From Flagellimonas eckloniae (lineage in GTDB: Bacteria; Bacteroidota; Bacteroidia; Flavobacteriales; Flavobacteriaceae): a stretch of DNA of 64,000 nucleotides. Within the stretch, counting starts at the first letter, position 1, and each line of letters begins with the position of its first letter. A program made the position numbers and the translations under genes. This document shows, piece after piece, positions 17,680 through 25,920 of the stretch. Under the pieces are notes generated by a model that was not told where the DNA came from, did not search any database, and saw nothing but the letters and a program-made list of their open reading frames with translations. The stretch is taken from contig NZ_LCTZ01000002.1 of NCBI RefSeq assembly GCF_001413955.1, positions 2,342,501-2,406,500 on the forward strand, given 5' to 3'.

Positions 17680-18647
17680 TACGCAACCTTATCACCCAAT
17701 TCGTTAGTCCTTCTGTACTGTGGGGAATCATCAAATACAACCTTTGTGCGTTCCACATAGTAGGTTCCTTCCCTATCTGGATAAATGGCACTTTGCAAAT
17801 CCACTTTGTCACCATGTTGGATGAAGGGTATTCCGAATGTGGCAACACTGCCATCGAACCCGTCAACCTTATATTTTTTTAGGTCTTCATTGGCCAACTT
17901 TTCAAGCTCGGCCCGTACTTCGATGCCGTAATAGGTCAATTGTCTTTCCTCTCCCTGCTCATCCCCAACCGTTACTTCAATCTTCTGTCCGTTGGTAAGT
18001 GTGCTTACGGCATTTATCCGAATCAGCACATCTTCCCTGTTCCTATAGTTCAGTGCATTGTTGACCACGTTCTTTTCCAAATGAAGGGTGATGGGGTTGC
18101 TTTCCGAGTCATCCGAATACACCTTTCCGCAAACCAGGGTCTTTCCCTTTATGTAGCTGTTCAGGCTGTAGTCGTTCTTAAGGAACTCCAACACCTTGCC
18201 CATGTTCGTTTTGGCAAATCTTACCGCTCCTATCTCTACCTCAAGGGCATCAACCTCGTAACCCGGCAACAGTCGGTCAAACAACTCTTGAAGGGTGGTC
18301 TTTTGAAAACTTGCATTGACCGGGACTTTACGAATCATCCGCATTTCATCTTCACACTCGATCTTTATGGGAACATCTGCGGAAACCTTATGGATATATC
18401 CTTCGAACTCCTTTTGGTAAACCCCATTGTAGCCAAGCTCTATGGTAACAGGGTCGTCCTTCCTGAATATTTCGGCCACCTTCTGTTTTTCAAAGTCCCT
18501 TACATTTCGCGGCATCGTTATTGTCGCAATGTCGGTAAGGGTCTTCCAACTGCTTTCGACCGTTACGGATGTAGGCTTTTTCAAGACCACTTCGCCACGG
18601 TTATCGGTGGCTGGGAACGTTATGCGTGCTACCATTGCTAAAGTCAT
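17679..18647 (-). CDS. Tail hub protein, gpD/gp44-like
   Basis: This 322-residue protein resembles late-control gpD/Mu gp44-type hub proteins: strands such as PTSVTVESSWKTLTDIATIT and ELGYNGVYQKEFEGYIHKVS, a TTLQELFDRLLPGYEV segment, and C-terminal FIQHGDKVDLQSAIYPDREG and TYYVERTKVVF. The hub joins tail tube and spike. It overlaps its upstream neighbour by four bases. Start: MTLAMVARITF at 18647, inside the previous stop region; MVARITF (five codons in) is an alternative. Confidence 0.65.
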   Translation of the reverse strand: MTLAMVARITFPATDNRGEVVLKKPTSVTVESSWKTLTDIATITMPRNVRDFEKQKVAEIFRKDDPVTIELGYNGVYQKEFEGYIHKVSADVPIKIECEDEMRMIRKVPVNASFQKTTLQELFDRLLPGYEVDALEVEIGAVRFAKTNMGKVLEFLKNDYSLNSYIKGKTLVCGKVYSDDSESNPITLHLEKNVVNNALNYRNREDVLIRINAVSTLTNGQKIEVTVGDEQGEERQLTYYGIEVRAELEKLANEDLKKYKVDGFDGSVATFGIPFIQHGDKVDLQSAIYPDREGTYYVERTKVVFDDSPQYRRTNELGDKVA

Positions 18648-19309
18648 AATAGCCCTAGATTTAATTCAATGGACTGGTCGCTTACACATCTTAGGTAGAA
18701 GGGTATTACGCCCGGCTTTCCCTGAACCTGTTTAAAATCCACTTCTTTAATTACCAAATGATGGATGTCTTTGTCTAAGAACAAATCACCTGTTACGGCA
18801 ATTGATTCAATGATATTCTCAAACTCAACTAACCTTCGATGTTGCTCAATTGCTGTTTTAGCGGTCGGATGCGATGGGTCACGTAGGCATAGGCCACGGA
18901 TGTCAATTGTCCAATCGTCGAAACCGTACATTTCCTTTACGGTTCCGTTGTTCGCCAAAGCGTTGGTAGTGGCCATTATCTTGGCCCTACGGAAATTCAC
19001 CAATGTGGCCGCTGGAAGCTCAAAGTCCTTTACAGGAAATTCAATCACATCGCCCGACGAATCGTAGAACCTGTAATTATCCCCCCTGAACTTTATTGGG
19101 AACATAATAGGTGTCCCCATATAGCTCAAACGGGATGCCTCCTGCACGTCCTCTATGATATTCACGCCTTTATATGACGCTTTGTTGGTCGGCGCGGCGT
19201 TGCCCTGCGTGTCGAAGGTCACCAATTCCCTGTTGGCCTGATAAATCGCAAAATTCTTTATGCCAAAGGCCAGTGCAAATATCTCAGCTGTGTTATAGTT
19301 GTTTGCCAT
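18644..19309 (-). CDS. DUF6046-like phage tail protein
   Basis: This 221-residue protein lies between the tape measure and the hub, the position of Mu gpN. It contains YKGVNIIEDVQEASRLSYMG, FELPAATLVNFRRAKIMATT and YGFDDWTIDIRGLCLRDPSHP, which I recall from DUF6046 proteins of Bacteroidota prophages. A role in tail-tube-to-baseplate joining is inferred from position. No signal peptide. Overlaps the hub gene by four bases. Confidence 0.6.
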   Translation of the reverse strand: MANNYNTAEIFALAFGIKNFAIYQANRELVTFDTQGNAAPTNKASYKGVNIIEDVQEASRLSYMGTPIMFPIKFRGDNYRFYDSSGDVIEFPVKDFELPAATLVNFRRAKIMATTNALANNGTVKEMYGFDDWTIDIRGLCLRDPSHPTAKTAIEQHRRLVEFENIIESIAVTGDLFLDKDIHHLVIKEVDFKQVQGKPGVIPFYLRCVSDQSIELNLGLL

Positions 19310-19348
19310 GACCGGATTTCAATGAACGTTGTTTTATGTTTACTACCA

Positions 19349-21439
19349 TCAATCAAACGCAATTGCGCCATCCCTGAGACGGTCGTTTACCTTTCCTATA
19401 ATCTGCTCGGCCATTTCATCCACCTTTCCCTTCCAGTTGCCCGGACTCAGATTGAAATTGTTGATGATGTCCAAGTTCATCGTGAGTATCTTGGCGCCCT
19501 TTGAATCACCACTGACCACCTGTGCATCGTTGTCAGTATTCCCTGTTACGGAACCAAGATTTGTTACAGTAGCGGTAGGGTTTGGAACATCCAAGCCTTC
19601 CGGGTCGGTCTTAGTGGAGACCTTTATTTCAACATCGGTCTCATCATCGCCAAAACCAAAGAATTCCTTTATGCTTTTCCACACCTTCTTTATGCTCTCC
19701 CAAACCCCCAACAACAGGTTCTTCACCCATTCCTTCAGCTTTTCAATCTTATCGCGGAAGCCCGGAAAAACCTTATCGATTAAGGTAACCATCCATTCAA
19801 ATGGATTGTTCTTGGCCAACCATGCGGCAAACTTCGAAATGGCCGCCTTTATTTTGTCCCAATACTTAATCATTAGCACTATTATGGCGATAACAGCCGC
19901 GATTCCCAATACTATAAGCCCTATTGGATTTGCGTTCATTGCCACGTTAAGCCCCCATTGCGCAGCAGTGGCGCTTATAAGTCCGACCAAAAAGGAACCC
20001 AATAGATATGCGCCTGAAAGTAGGTATCCCGTAGCCTGTCCGGCCAACAGTGCAATTTGTCTCGCCCCGGCCCTGATGAAGTTCCAAAGTGCCAATGTGG
20101 CCTTGGCCATGCTCGACGTGAATGCATTTGAAGAAAGTGCCGCACGCAACAATTTCATGTGCATCAGGTTCAACCGGACGCTTACAAGGGTCACGGCGGT
20201 CGTAAGCCCCGTTATCAGAAAAATGGCCCCGGCACCAATTACAACGAACTTTGAGAACACCGGGTTGGACTCCATAAAACTGGTGACCATTTGCGCTATG
20301 CGCCCTGATACCTGCATGATAACCTTAATAAAGGGTGCCAAAATCGTGAATACGGAACCAATTACGTTGCTCCATGCGTTCTTCATCAAAATCATCTGTG
20401 ACCTGGTGGTCTTTTCCATTATCTCGAAACCTTTGTTTACAGAGCCAAGGGCAACACCTATTTCCCCTGTGTTCTTGCTCCAAGATTGTGATAGTTCACC
20501 ACCAAGCCCTATGACGAGCTTGATAGCTTCTTGACTACCGAAAAGGCTTCCTATTATCTGTTCCTGCGTGGTCCCGGTCTTATCGGCAAAAGCCTGAATC
20601 CGTGGCATCAGTTCGTTTATGTAGTTCTGAAGGCCGCCGGAACGCGAAATACTCTCTGCATTGAATGCGATTCCCAATTGCTTGGCCATCTTTGTTGCCT
20701 CGGAACCGGGCTTTAAAAGAGCCGATAGAATGGCACTGAACTGGGTCGCAACCTCGGCGGGCGCACCCATCACGCCGGAAGCTGTGGCGAACACGCCTAG
20801 CATTTCCTCTTGGGAAACTGTGAGCTTGGAGGCAACAGCCGTCACCCTGGGCAAAGCACTTGCCAAAGCCTGTAGGGATGGTATCTGCCCCAATTGCACC
20901 GTTTTCTGGAACCTATCCTGTACGGTATTGGCGTTTTCCCATGAATCCCCATAAGCCTTTATGGTTGATGCCGTGGCATCCACGACCAGTGCAAGGTCGG
21001 CGTTGCCAGCAATTGAGGCCTTCGCGCTGTCACGTAGGAAATCCATCCAATTGTCCCTTGGGACACCTGCGCTTATCGTATTGTAAAGGCCATCTGAAAG
21101 TTGTGTTTTGACAATCGGGACGACGGTGGATATCTCCTTAATCTGCTTGGTGTATTTCGCGAGTTGCACCTCCCCGACCTCGGCCATGGTATTGGCCCGT
21201 GCCATACCGTTCTCAAATTGCACGGCACCCGCTCCCAGTAGGGCAATGGCCCCTGCGGCAACGGTCATTTTTTTCAAACGCTTGGTGAGATTCCCAGACC
21301 TAGTTTCCAAAACCTTTATACGGTCGTTAATTTTGTCAATGGTATTGTAGGCCGAAGCCCCCGATTTTTGGATGGCCTTCAAGGGAGAACTGACCTTGTC
21401 TATCAGTTCCAAAATCCATGATGTTGTGGTAGCGCCCAT
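19349..21439 (-). CDS. Tail tape measure protein
   Basis: This 696-residue protein is the longest in the tail operon and follows the tail chaperone pair, the standard place for the tape measure. The N-terminal half (FENGMARANTMAEVGEVQL, ISTVVPIVKTQLSDGLYNTI, TRVTAVASKLTVSQEEMLGV) fits the TP901-type tape measure domain. Several hydrophobic segments lie in the second half (FVVIGAGAIFLITGLTTAV, LIVLGIAAVIAIIVLMI), as expected for proteins that enter the host membrane during DNA ejection. The start MGATTTSWILEL lies one base from the stop of the frameshifted chaperone. Confidence 0.9.
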   Translation of the reverse strand: MGATTTSWILELIDKVSSPLKAIQKSGASAYNTIDKINDRIKVLETRSGNLTKRLKKMTVAAGAIALLGAGAVQFENGMARANTMAEVGEVQLAKYTKQIKEISTVVPIVKTQLSDGLYNTISAGVPRDNWMDFLRDSAKASIAGNADLALVVDATASTIKAYGDSWENANTVQDRFQKTVQLGQIPSLQALASALPRVTAVASKLTVSQEEMLGVFATASGVMGAPAEVATQFSAILSALLKPGSEATKMAKQLGIAFNAESISRSGGLQNYINELMPRIQAFADKTGTTQEQIIGSLFGSQEAIKLVIGLGGELSQSWSKNTGEIGVALGSVNKGFEIMEKTTRSQMILMKNAWSNVIGSVFTILAPFIKVIMQVSGRIAQMVTSFMESNPVFSKFVVIGAGAIFLITGLTTAVTLVSVRLNLMHMKLLRAALSSNAFTSSMAKATLALWNFIRAGARQIALLAGQATGYLLSGAYLLGSFLVGLISATAAQWGLNVAMNANPIGLIVLGIAAVIAIIVLMIKYWDKIKAAISKFAAWLAKNNPFEWMVTLIDKVFPGFRDKIEKLKEWVKNLLLGVWESIKKVWKSIKEFFGFGDDETDVEIKVSTKTDPEGLDVPNPTATVTNLGSVTGNTDNDAQVVSGDSKGAKILTMNLDIINNFNLSPGNWKGKVDEMAEQIIGKVNDRLRDGAIAFD

Positions 21440-21715
21440 TTATCCAAAAGCTTCATTGACAACCTTTGACAAGGCCGTTATGAATACATCTTTAAGGTTT
21501 GTTAAACGTAATTTTTCGGTGTACAGGAATTCGTTGTATCTCAAGGCCCACTGCTCATCCGTCAGCATATCCGGGTCTTCTCCGTAGTACCTGCGGATTA
21601 TGGCATTTATCTGTTCAATCCATTGGTCACTGGCCTCGTCTTCCTCATTGACCTCTAAAACAAAGCGGTCTACAAGCTCTTTGAGGTCACCCGTTTTGCT
21701 TGCATAAGCTTTCCC
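21440..21715 (-). CDS. Tail assembly chaperone, -1 frameshift extension
   Basis: From the slippery heptamer at 21709-21715 the -1 frame stays open for 91 codons and ends in TAA at 21440-21442, one base upstream of the tape measure ATG. Read in this frame it gives GKAYASKTGDLKELVDRF, then EQINAIIRRYYG, ALRYNEFLYTEKLRL and DVFITALSKVVNEAFG, clearly protein-like. It has no convincing start of its own, so it is made only as a fusion with the upstream chaperone (about 191 residues). In lambda the analogous gpGT recruits the tail tube protein to the tape measure. Confidence 0.8.
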   Translation of the reverse strand, partial: GKAYASKTGDLKELVDRFVLEVNEEDEASDQWIEQINAIIRRYYGEDPDMLTDEQWALRYNEFLYTEKLRLTNLKDVFITALSKVVNEAFG

Positions 21716-22014
21716 ACTTCCTCGATAACCGCCAGGTATATGTCCACATCGGATTCCAGGTATTCCATATCCCCGCCAAGGACACAGTTGGTTATCAACA
21801 GCTTGTTAAGGGCATCGATGTCCTCATCCTTACCATATTGGGTAATTGCAGGGAGTAGGTTTTTCGTGGGTTTACAGATTACAAACTTTGCACATTCGCC
21901 ATCCATGTTGTCATCCAAGGGAATGTTGATTTCCTTCAACCTTCCCTTGGTCTTTTTCCATTCAGATATATCAGTTTTAGTGATATCCTTGTATTTGTTC
22001 TTTTTCTCTGCCAT
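21670..22014 (-). CDS. Tail assembly chaperone, short form
   Basis: This 114-residue protein lies between the tail tube and tape measure genes, where tailed phages keep their tail chaperones (lambda gpG). It is charged and helical (ITKTDISEWKKTKGRLKEIN, YGKDEDIDALNKLLIT). Zero-frame translation passes G-GGA-AAG at codons 101-102 and ends 13 codons later at TAG. A -1 slip at that heptamer yields the long form. The family itself is not recognised by name, but order and frameshift make the role likely. Confidence 0.75.
   Translation of the reverse strand: MAEKKNKYKDITKTDISEWKKTKGRLKEINIPLDDNMDGECAKFVICKPTKNLLPAITQYGKDEDIDALNKLLITNCVLGGDMEYLESDVDIYLAVIEEVGKLMQAKRVTSKSL
21709..21715 (-). promoter_or_regulatory. 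Programmed -1 frameshift site GGGAAAG
   Basis: On the minus strand the heptamer reads G GGA AAG in the zero frame of the chaperone gene, a perfect X-XXY-YYZ site and the same heptamer as in the lambda G/GT genes. After slipping, codons GGG AAA GCT lead into the 89-residue extension. The effect would be a fixed ratio of short and fused chaperone. Confidence 0.8.
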
Positions 22015-22032
22015 GATAAATTGATTGATTTT

Positions 22033-22464
22033 TTAAACGTTATAATCGATTGCGGGGGTATATAGCTCAAACTTGAAAGCAATGGACTTATCGCCCTGTT
22101 TGACCTCCACACCATTGTTCTTGAACCTACAGGCACGGATAACATCTTTGTAGATGGTTCCAGTGTAGTCATATGCCGCTATGATCGGGAAGGCATCAAT
22201 ATCTTGAATTCGCTTGCCCGGTGGCAGGGAATCCAAAAGCGCAAGCCTTTCCTCTTGGGTCAATGTAATGGATGCCTCGGCATTGTAGTTGCCTTCTCCG
22301 ACACCAATATCAAATGGCCCCGCTCCCTTTACGCCCTCGATTTCCATTGAATCCTTGTACATAAGCTCGGTTATACCGATTACATCACGGCCAAGAAGTC
22401 TACACGTTACCGAATTCCATCCGGCCACCTTTCCAAAATGGTTTATTATCCTTGTATGGTTCAT
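22033..22464 (-). CDS. Tail tube protein (gpM-like)
   Basis: This 143-residue protein sits directly after the sheath gene, the usual place of the contractile tail tube. Segments such as GWNSVTCRLLGRDVIGITEL, YNAEASITLTQEERLALLDS and VEVKQGDKSIAFKFELYTP fit the strand-rich fold of tube proteins. It lies at the sheath stop without a gap. A TTTAAACG motif marks its 3' end. Assignment is mostly by gene order. Confidence 0.68.
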   Translation of the reverse strand: MNHTRIINHFGKVAGWNSVTCRLLGRDVIGITELMYKDSMEIEGVKGAGPFDIGVGEGNYNAEASITLTQEERLALLDSLPPGKRIQDIDAFPIIAAYDYTGTIYKDVIRACRFKNNGVEVKQGDKSIAFKFELYTPAIDYNV

Positions 22465-23682
22465 CTATGAAAGTTTTTTGGTCAAACCTAGTTCCACTGT
22501 AATTTCGTGGATGATATTGTTCTTCACCAACTGCCCTTTTATCTGTAATGGGGTATCGTCGGCCAATGTTTGGGATGGGTCGATATAGACATCGGCCCCA
22601 CTTATTTCCCCAGCGGCAATCATGGTATTTAGCGCGTCAAGCCCAATCCTTTCAAGTTCCCCGGCCTCAACGGCGGATATTGTTCCGGTATCAGGGTCGG
22701 TTCCAAGGTTTCCTTTTACCCTGGGCAATAGCGCAGTTCGCAAAAGGTCTGCACCTTTGTCCCAAGTCCTATTGTTCTCGATACGGCTGTAATCGCTTGC
22801 CGATTCAGTGGCCGTGTGGGAATCGGAAAAGAAGATTCCAGCATAACCGTTATAGTTCCCCGCAAATATGTAGCCCTTGTCGTTCAACGCCTGAATCTCA
22901 GTAGCGGAAAGCCCACTGAAAGGGTTACCGTTCTGAAGGTTTGCACTGAGCCAACGGCTACGTGCCGTGTCGGTCAATGGATAGTCCCGATTGCCTTTGA
23001 ACGCGCTTGGTTTGTTCTCGATGTCCACGGAACCCATGTTCTCATGCACACCGCGTACCGATAGTGCGCCCAATGCCGTTCCTATGGCGGCGTAGTTCAC
23101 GTATGCAGCCTTTAATGCAGCGATTATAGGGTCTTGTGCGATGACAACACTTACATTTTCCACTTCCTCTTCACGATTGTCATCATAGGCAGCCACCAAT
23201 GTGGCACTAGCAAAAACGTTGCCCTCGACAAGAACCGAACTTACATTCCTGTTCTCGGTTCGCAGGTCATTGACCACTTGTTGCTTTCCAGCGACATAAG
23301 CCGAGAAGTCGGCCAAGGCGGCAGCGGCATTTCGGACAAAACCCACCATCTTGATTTCACTGTTGGCCTTTAGGATGTCCTTTAGCTCAGTATCGGTCAT
23401 AGTGTCGTCATCCAGCACAACGAATAGGTTTCCGTTTGGCGAAAGCCTGAAAAACTCATCGATATGGTGGTGGGCCAAAATATCATTGGTATCATCGTAA
23501 GAAGCTGTTATTCCAACAGATTCAGCGTTTTCGACGGTAAGGAACTCCTTGGCGGTCTTGAGCGCAAGGCCAGTGGCAGCAACAGCGCCACCGATTATCA
23601 GTAAGCAAATACCATCATTTGTCGGGTTTGTACGACCAAGGCCACCTTGTAACCTATCAACCGTTGCGCCTTTAAATCCCAT
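22465..23682 (-). CDS. Contractile tail sheath protein, DUF2586-like
   Basis: This 405-residue protein begins GFKGATVDRLQGGLGRTNP and has an N-terminal CLLIIGGAV strand, a central region (FFRLSPNGNLFVVLDDDTMT, KGYIFAGNYNGYAGIFFSDS) and a conserved end (GADLLRTALLPRVKGNLGTD; GADVYIDPSQ) typical of sheath proteins of Bacteroidota contractile phages. It shows the phage has a myovirus-type tail. Next to it are tube, chaperone and tape measure in the standard order. A pair of TTAAAC repeats precedes its ATG. Confidence 0.78.
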   Translation of the reverse strand: MGFKGATVDRLQGGLGRTNPTNDGICLLIIGGAVAATGLALKTAKEFLTVENAESVGITASYDDTNDILAHHHIDEFFRLSPNGNLFVVLDDDTMTDTELKDILKANSEIKMVGFVRNAAAALADFSAYVAGKQQVVNDLRTENRNVSSVLVEGNVFASATLVAAYDDNREEEVENVSVVIAQDPIIAALKAAYVNYAAIGTALGALSVRGVHENMGSVDIENKPSAFKGNRDYPLTDTARSRWLSANLQNGNPFSGLSATEIQALNDKGYIFAGNYNGYAGIFFSDSHTATESASDYSRIENNRTWDKGADLLRTALLPRVKGNLGTDPDTGTISAVEAGELERIGLDALNTMIAAGEISGADVYIDPSQTLADDTPLQIKGQLVKNNIIHEITVELGLTKKLS

Positions 23683-23683
23683 T

Positions 23684-23699
23684 TAAACAGTGTTTAAGA
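23684..23699. repeat. TTAAAC pair before the sheath gene
   Basis: TTTAAACAGTGTTTAAG (read on +) forms a near-palindrome, directly upstream of the sheath ATG on the minus strand. It resembles the arrays near both prophage ends. A regulator or transposase-related site are possibilities. Confidence 0.4.
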
Positions 23700-24044
23700 G
23701 TTAGATTTTAAATCATTGATGGCTTCGGCAATCTTGGCCTTTGTATCCAATTCCTTAAGGTCAATCTTAAGGTCTTCGGCCATTTTTTTCAGGTCGTCCA
23801 ACTTCAATGCCTTTATGGCCTTATCGCTCAGAGGGAAGGTGATTTCATCCCCGGACTGGTCTACATTTGTGTTGGCCACTTCGAAAACCTTCAGGTCTTT
23901 AGAACCTTTATTGGTATTCTTGTGAAGGTCTGCACTGTTCTTATTGATGAACGCCTGTCCATCAGAGGACACATAGCATTTTTCAGCATTAGGGTGAGCC
24001 TTGAAAACTTCACTTGCTATTTTGTCCAATTTTTCTTTTTTCAT
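23694..24044 (-). CDS. Small protein with SAP/Rho-N-like C-terminus
   Basis: This protein of about 116 residues starts best at MKKEKLDKIASEVF; an in-frame ATG 12 codons upstream is less likely. The C-terminus, AIKALKLDDLKKMAEDLKID then AKIAEAINDL, resembles the SAP/HeH or Rho-N helix-extended-loop-helix fold. The N-terminus reads HPNAEKCYVSSDGQAFINK, a motif I recall from small proteins near capsid genes in Bacteroidota prophages. It lies between the membrane protein and the sheath. Function unknown. Confidence 0.55.
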   Translation of the reverse strand: MKKEKLDKIASEVFKAHPNAEKCYVSSDGQAFINKNSADLHKNTNKGSKDLKVFEVANTNVDQSGDEITFPLSDKAIKALKLDDLKKMAEDLKIDLKELDTKAKIAEAINDLKSNS

Positions 24045-24063
24045 CTTGATTTGAATTGTTTTG

Positions 24064-24375
24064 TTATTGCTTATTACCAAAAAGGCGTTTGAAAAAACCT
24101 CTTTTTTCAGGCACGGAATCCTTTGTTACGTTGGTCTGCGCCTTATTGTCAATCCGTGGTTCCACAGAGAAGTCTATAGTGCCGCCGTCCCGTGTCTTGA
24201 GTTTGTTTATCCTGGTTTCAAAACTGTTCTCAATCTTGGTGGTCTCCTGTTGTATTGCGCTCTGCACCATCCCTTCAAACTGTGACACGACCATTTTCGT
24301 GTTAAATATCAACATCACACCGATAAGGGCGATATAAATAGAGTTTTCCAATATATTCTTCAACCAGTTTGACAT
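24064..24375 (-). CDS. Single-pass membrane protein next to the lysin
   Basis: This 103-residue protein has one N-terminal membrane segment (SIYIALIGVMLIFNTKMVVS) and a charged soluble part ending in basic GFFKRLFGNKQ. It overlaps the lysin gene by 16 bases. Position beside the lysin suggests a lysis accessory such as a holin or spanin, though the sequence does not prove it. Confidence 0.55.
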   Translation of the reverse strand: MSNWLKNILENSIYIALIGVMLIFNTKMVVSQFEGMVQSAIQQETTKIENSFETRINKLKTRDGGTIDFSVEPRIDNKAQTNVTKDSVPEKRGFFKRLFGNKQ

Positions 24376-24794
24376 ACGCTACGATATTCCAGCAATCTTG
24401 TTTTTGGGTATTGTTGTATACTAACCCTATTACCTTGGTTTCCGCCAAGTATAAAAATCAGGTCTTCGGTCTCCCTAATAAAGAACCCGGTGTGGCCCCT
24501 CCAATCATCAGGGCTTTTACGCCACAGGACAACAATGTCCCCCATCTCTGGGGCTTCGGTCTTGACACCCACCCTAAGCAAGCTGCGAGCGTTCAGCTTC
24601 CCGGAAACTTTATATCCGGCCTTAAGAAGCACCCAGTACACTAAAGCGGCGCACCATGCTGTTTCATCCTTCAGGTCTTTTCCGTCCCATCCAAGGTCAT
24701 CGAAGTATTTTAAAACTTCGGGGTTATCTTCCTCACCAACGATCTCGCGGATTCCGAACTGGCTGAGCGCTATTTCAATAATCTTGCATTTCAT
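24360..24794 (-). CDS. Phage endolysin, CHAP/NlpC-P60-like
   Basis: This 144-residue protein is a probable peptidoglycan hydrolase for host lysis. The fold is that of TIGR02594/CHAP-type amidase-peptidases: IALSQFGIREIVGEEDNPEV at the start, the catalytic Cys in ETAWCAALVYWVLLKAG (Cys near residue 48), the PEMGDIVVLW strand, and the catalytic His in WRGHTGFFI near residue 100. No signal peptide, so a holin is needed for export. It lies 63 bases after the capsid gene, with a hairpin between. Confidence 0.78.
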   Translation of the reverse strand: MKCKIIEIALSQFGIREIVGEEDNPEVLKYFDDLGWDGKDLKDETAWCAALVYWVLLKAGYKVSGKLNARSLLRVGVKTEAPEMGDIVVLWRKSPDDWRGHTGFFIRETEDLIFILGGNQGNRVSIQQYPKTRLLEYRSVCQTG

Positions 24795-24809
24795 GCCCTA
24801 GGGGTTGCA

Positions 24810-24841
24810 GGCCGCACCAGTTCTGATGAAGGGTGCTGGCC
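24810..24841 (-). other. Hairpin between capsid and lysin genes
   Basis: GGCCGCACC and GGTGCTGGCC pair with one bulged base around a 13-base loop. On the minus strand no T-run follows, so it looks more like an RNA processing or stability element (protecting abundant capsid mRNA) than a terminator. Confidence 0.35.
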
Positions 24842-24857
24842 CGCCTTTTATGTTTTA

Positions 24858-25835
24858 TTAAGGTGTCCCGGATACGATTGCACCCTGTCCCTTGGCCCTC
24901 AACGGGATTGCCAAAAAGTACAATCTGAAGCCTACGACCGTTTCACGGTTCTGTGGGTCATCATCCGATTTGGCCAAATATCTTTTAACAGAACCCCTTG
25001 CCTTTCCAGTAGTCTTGGTATGGAACAGCACTGAAGCTGAACTACCAGGGGTAACACTATCAAATGCTATCTTGTTCAGGGAACCATCATAGACAGGACT
25101 GTAGTTGCTTTCATAAATTTCGAAGCCATAGTAGTTTTTGGCTATCATACCATCTGTATGGTTCTGGTACTGTCTTTCCAAGGCCTTGTCCTCGATTAAC
25201 AAATCGGCAACATGCTCCGAACTCAATACCAATATCCTTCCGGCCTTTGGAATCTTTAGGTCGTCCAAGGTCTTTTTGTAGTTGATAAGGTCTTGGCTTC
25301 TCAGTCTCAATCTTCCATTGCCGTCATCATCCCCGGTGGTCTCAATTATTGGGGTGTCCGCAGTGTTGGCGGATGGCGCCAATGAATGCAGCGCATGTTC
25401 CTCTGTCTTTTCCTCCAAGGTCTCACGGTGCTGTTCCTGTACGCTTCCAGCCTTGTCGTAAGGTAGTGCATAGACTTCATCATCAGTGATTCGGGTATTC
25501 TCCGTATCATACTTGTACAAGGAAATGGCAACACTATCGTCCGTTCTGCTACTAATGGGAATTGGATAGGTGTTATTGTTTATCAACACATCTGGGTCAG
25601 CCCCTATTTCTGTCAATTTTATGACATCGTTGTTCACCCATTTGTTCTTGGATGGGACACGCTCCAACCACGTGCCTTTGTGCCGGAAATGCTTTATTAG
25701 CTCTTTTTCCGCCATTTCGTTTAGGGCCACGGCCATTGCAACGGATACCTCTGGGGTATCGTGCGCATATGAGAATGTAGCCACTATGATGGCCAATACG
25801 GCCATGATGGTTCTAAGAATTGTTTTTGCTTTCAT
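24858..25835 (-). CDS. Putative major capsid protein with N-terminal signal-peptide-like segment
   Basis: This 325-residue protein follows the protease/scaffold gene, the place of the major capsid protein. From residue 34, MAVALNEMAEKELIKHFRHK, KNKWVNNDVIKLTEIGADPD and VLINNNTYPIPI match capsids I recall from Bacteroidota Mu-like phages; the rest includes AGRILVLSSEHVADLL and a C-terminal FRLYFLAIPLRAKGQGAIV. The reading frame however begins with MKAKTILRTIMAVLAIIVAT followed by FSYAHD, a textbook signal peptide. Either the true start is the internal ATG at 25736 or the capsid has a hydrophobic leader. Both starts fit the spacing. Confidence 0.68.
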   Translation of the reverse strand: MKAKTILRTIMAVLAIIVATFSYAHDTPEVSVAMAVALNEMAEKELIKHFRHKGTWLERVPSKNKWVNNDVIKLTEIGADPDVLINNNTYPIPISSRTDDSVAISLYKYDTENTRITDDEVYALPYDKAGSVQEQHRETLEEKTEEHALHSLAPSANTADTPIIETTGDDDGNGRLRLRSQDLINYKKTLDDLKIPKAGRILVLSSEHVADLLIEDKALERQYQNHTDGMIAKNYYGFEIYESNYSPVYDGSLNKIAFDSVTPGSSASVLFHTKTTGKARGSVKRYLAKSDDDPQNRETVVGFRLYFLAIPLRAKGQGAIVSGTP

Positions 25836-25920
25836 TTTTGGATTTGTTTTTTTCTTTTTTATGCACCTTTTGGGTCAAGTCGGACTTGGATTTGGGAACT
25901 ATCTTGTCGTGGCCTTTGGC

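Noticed and set aside
19329..20534. Plus-strand frame of 401 codons
   Set aside because: Antisense to the tape measure gene, with low-complexity composition and no family resemblance.
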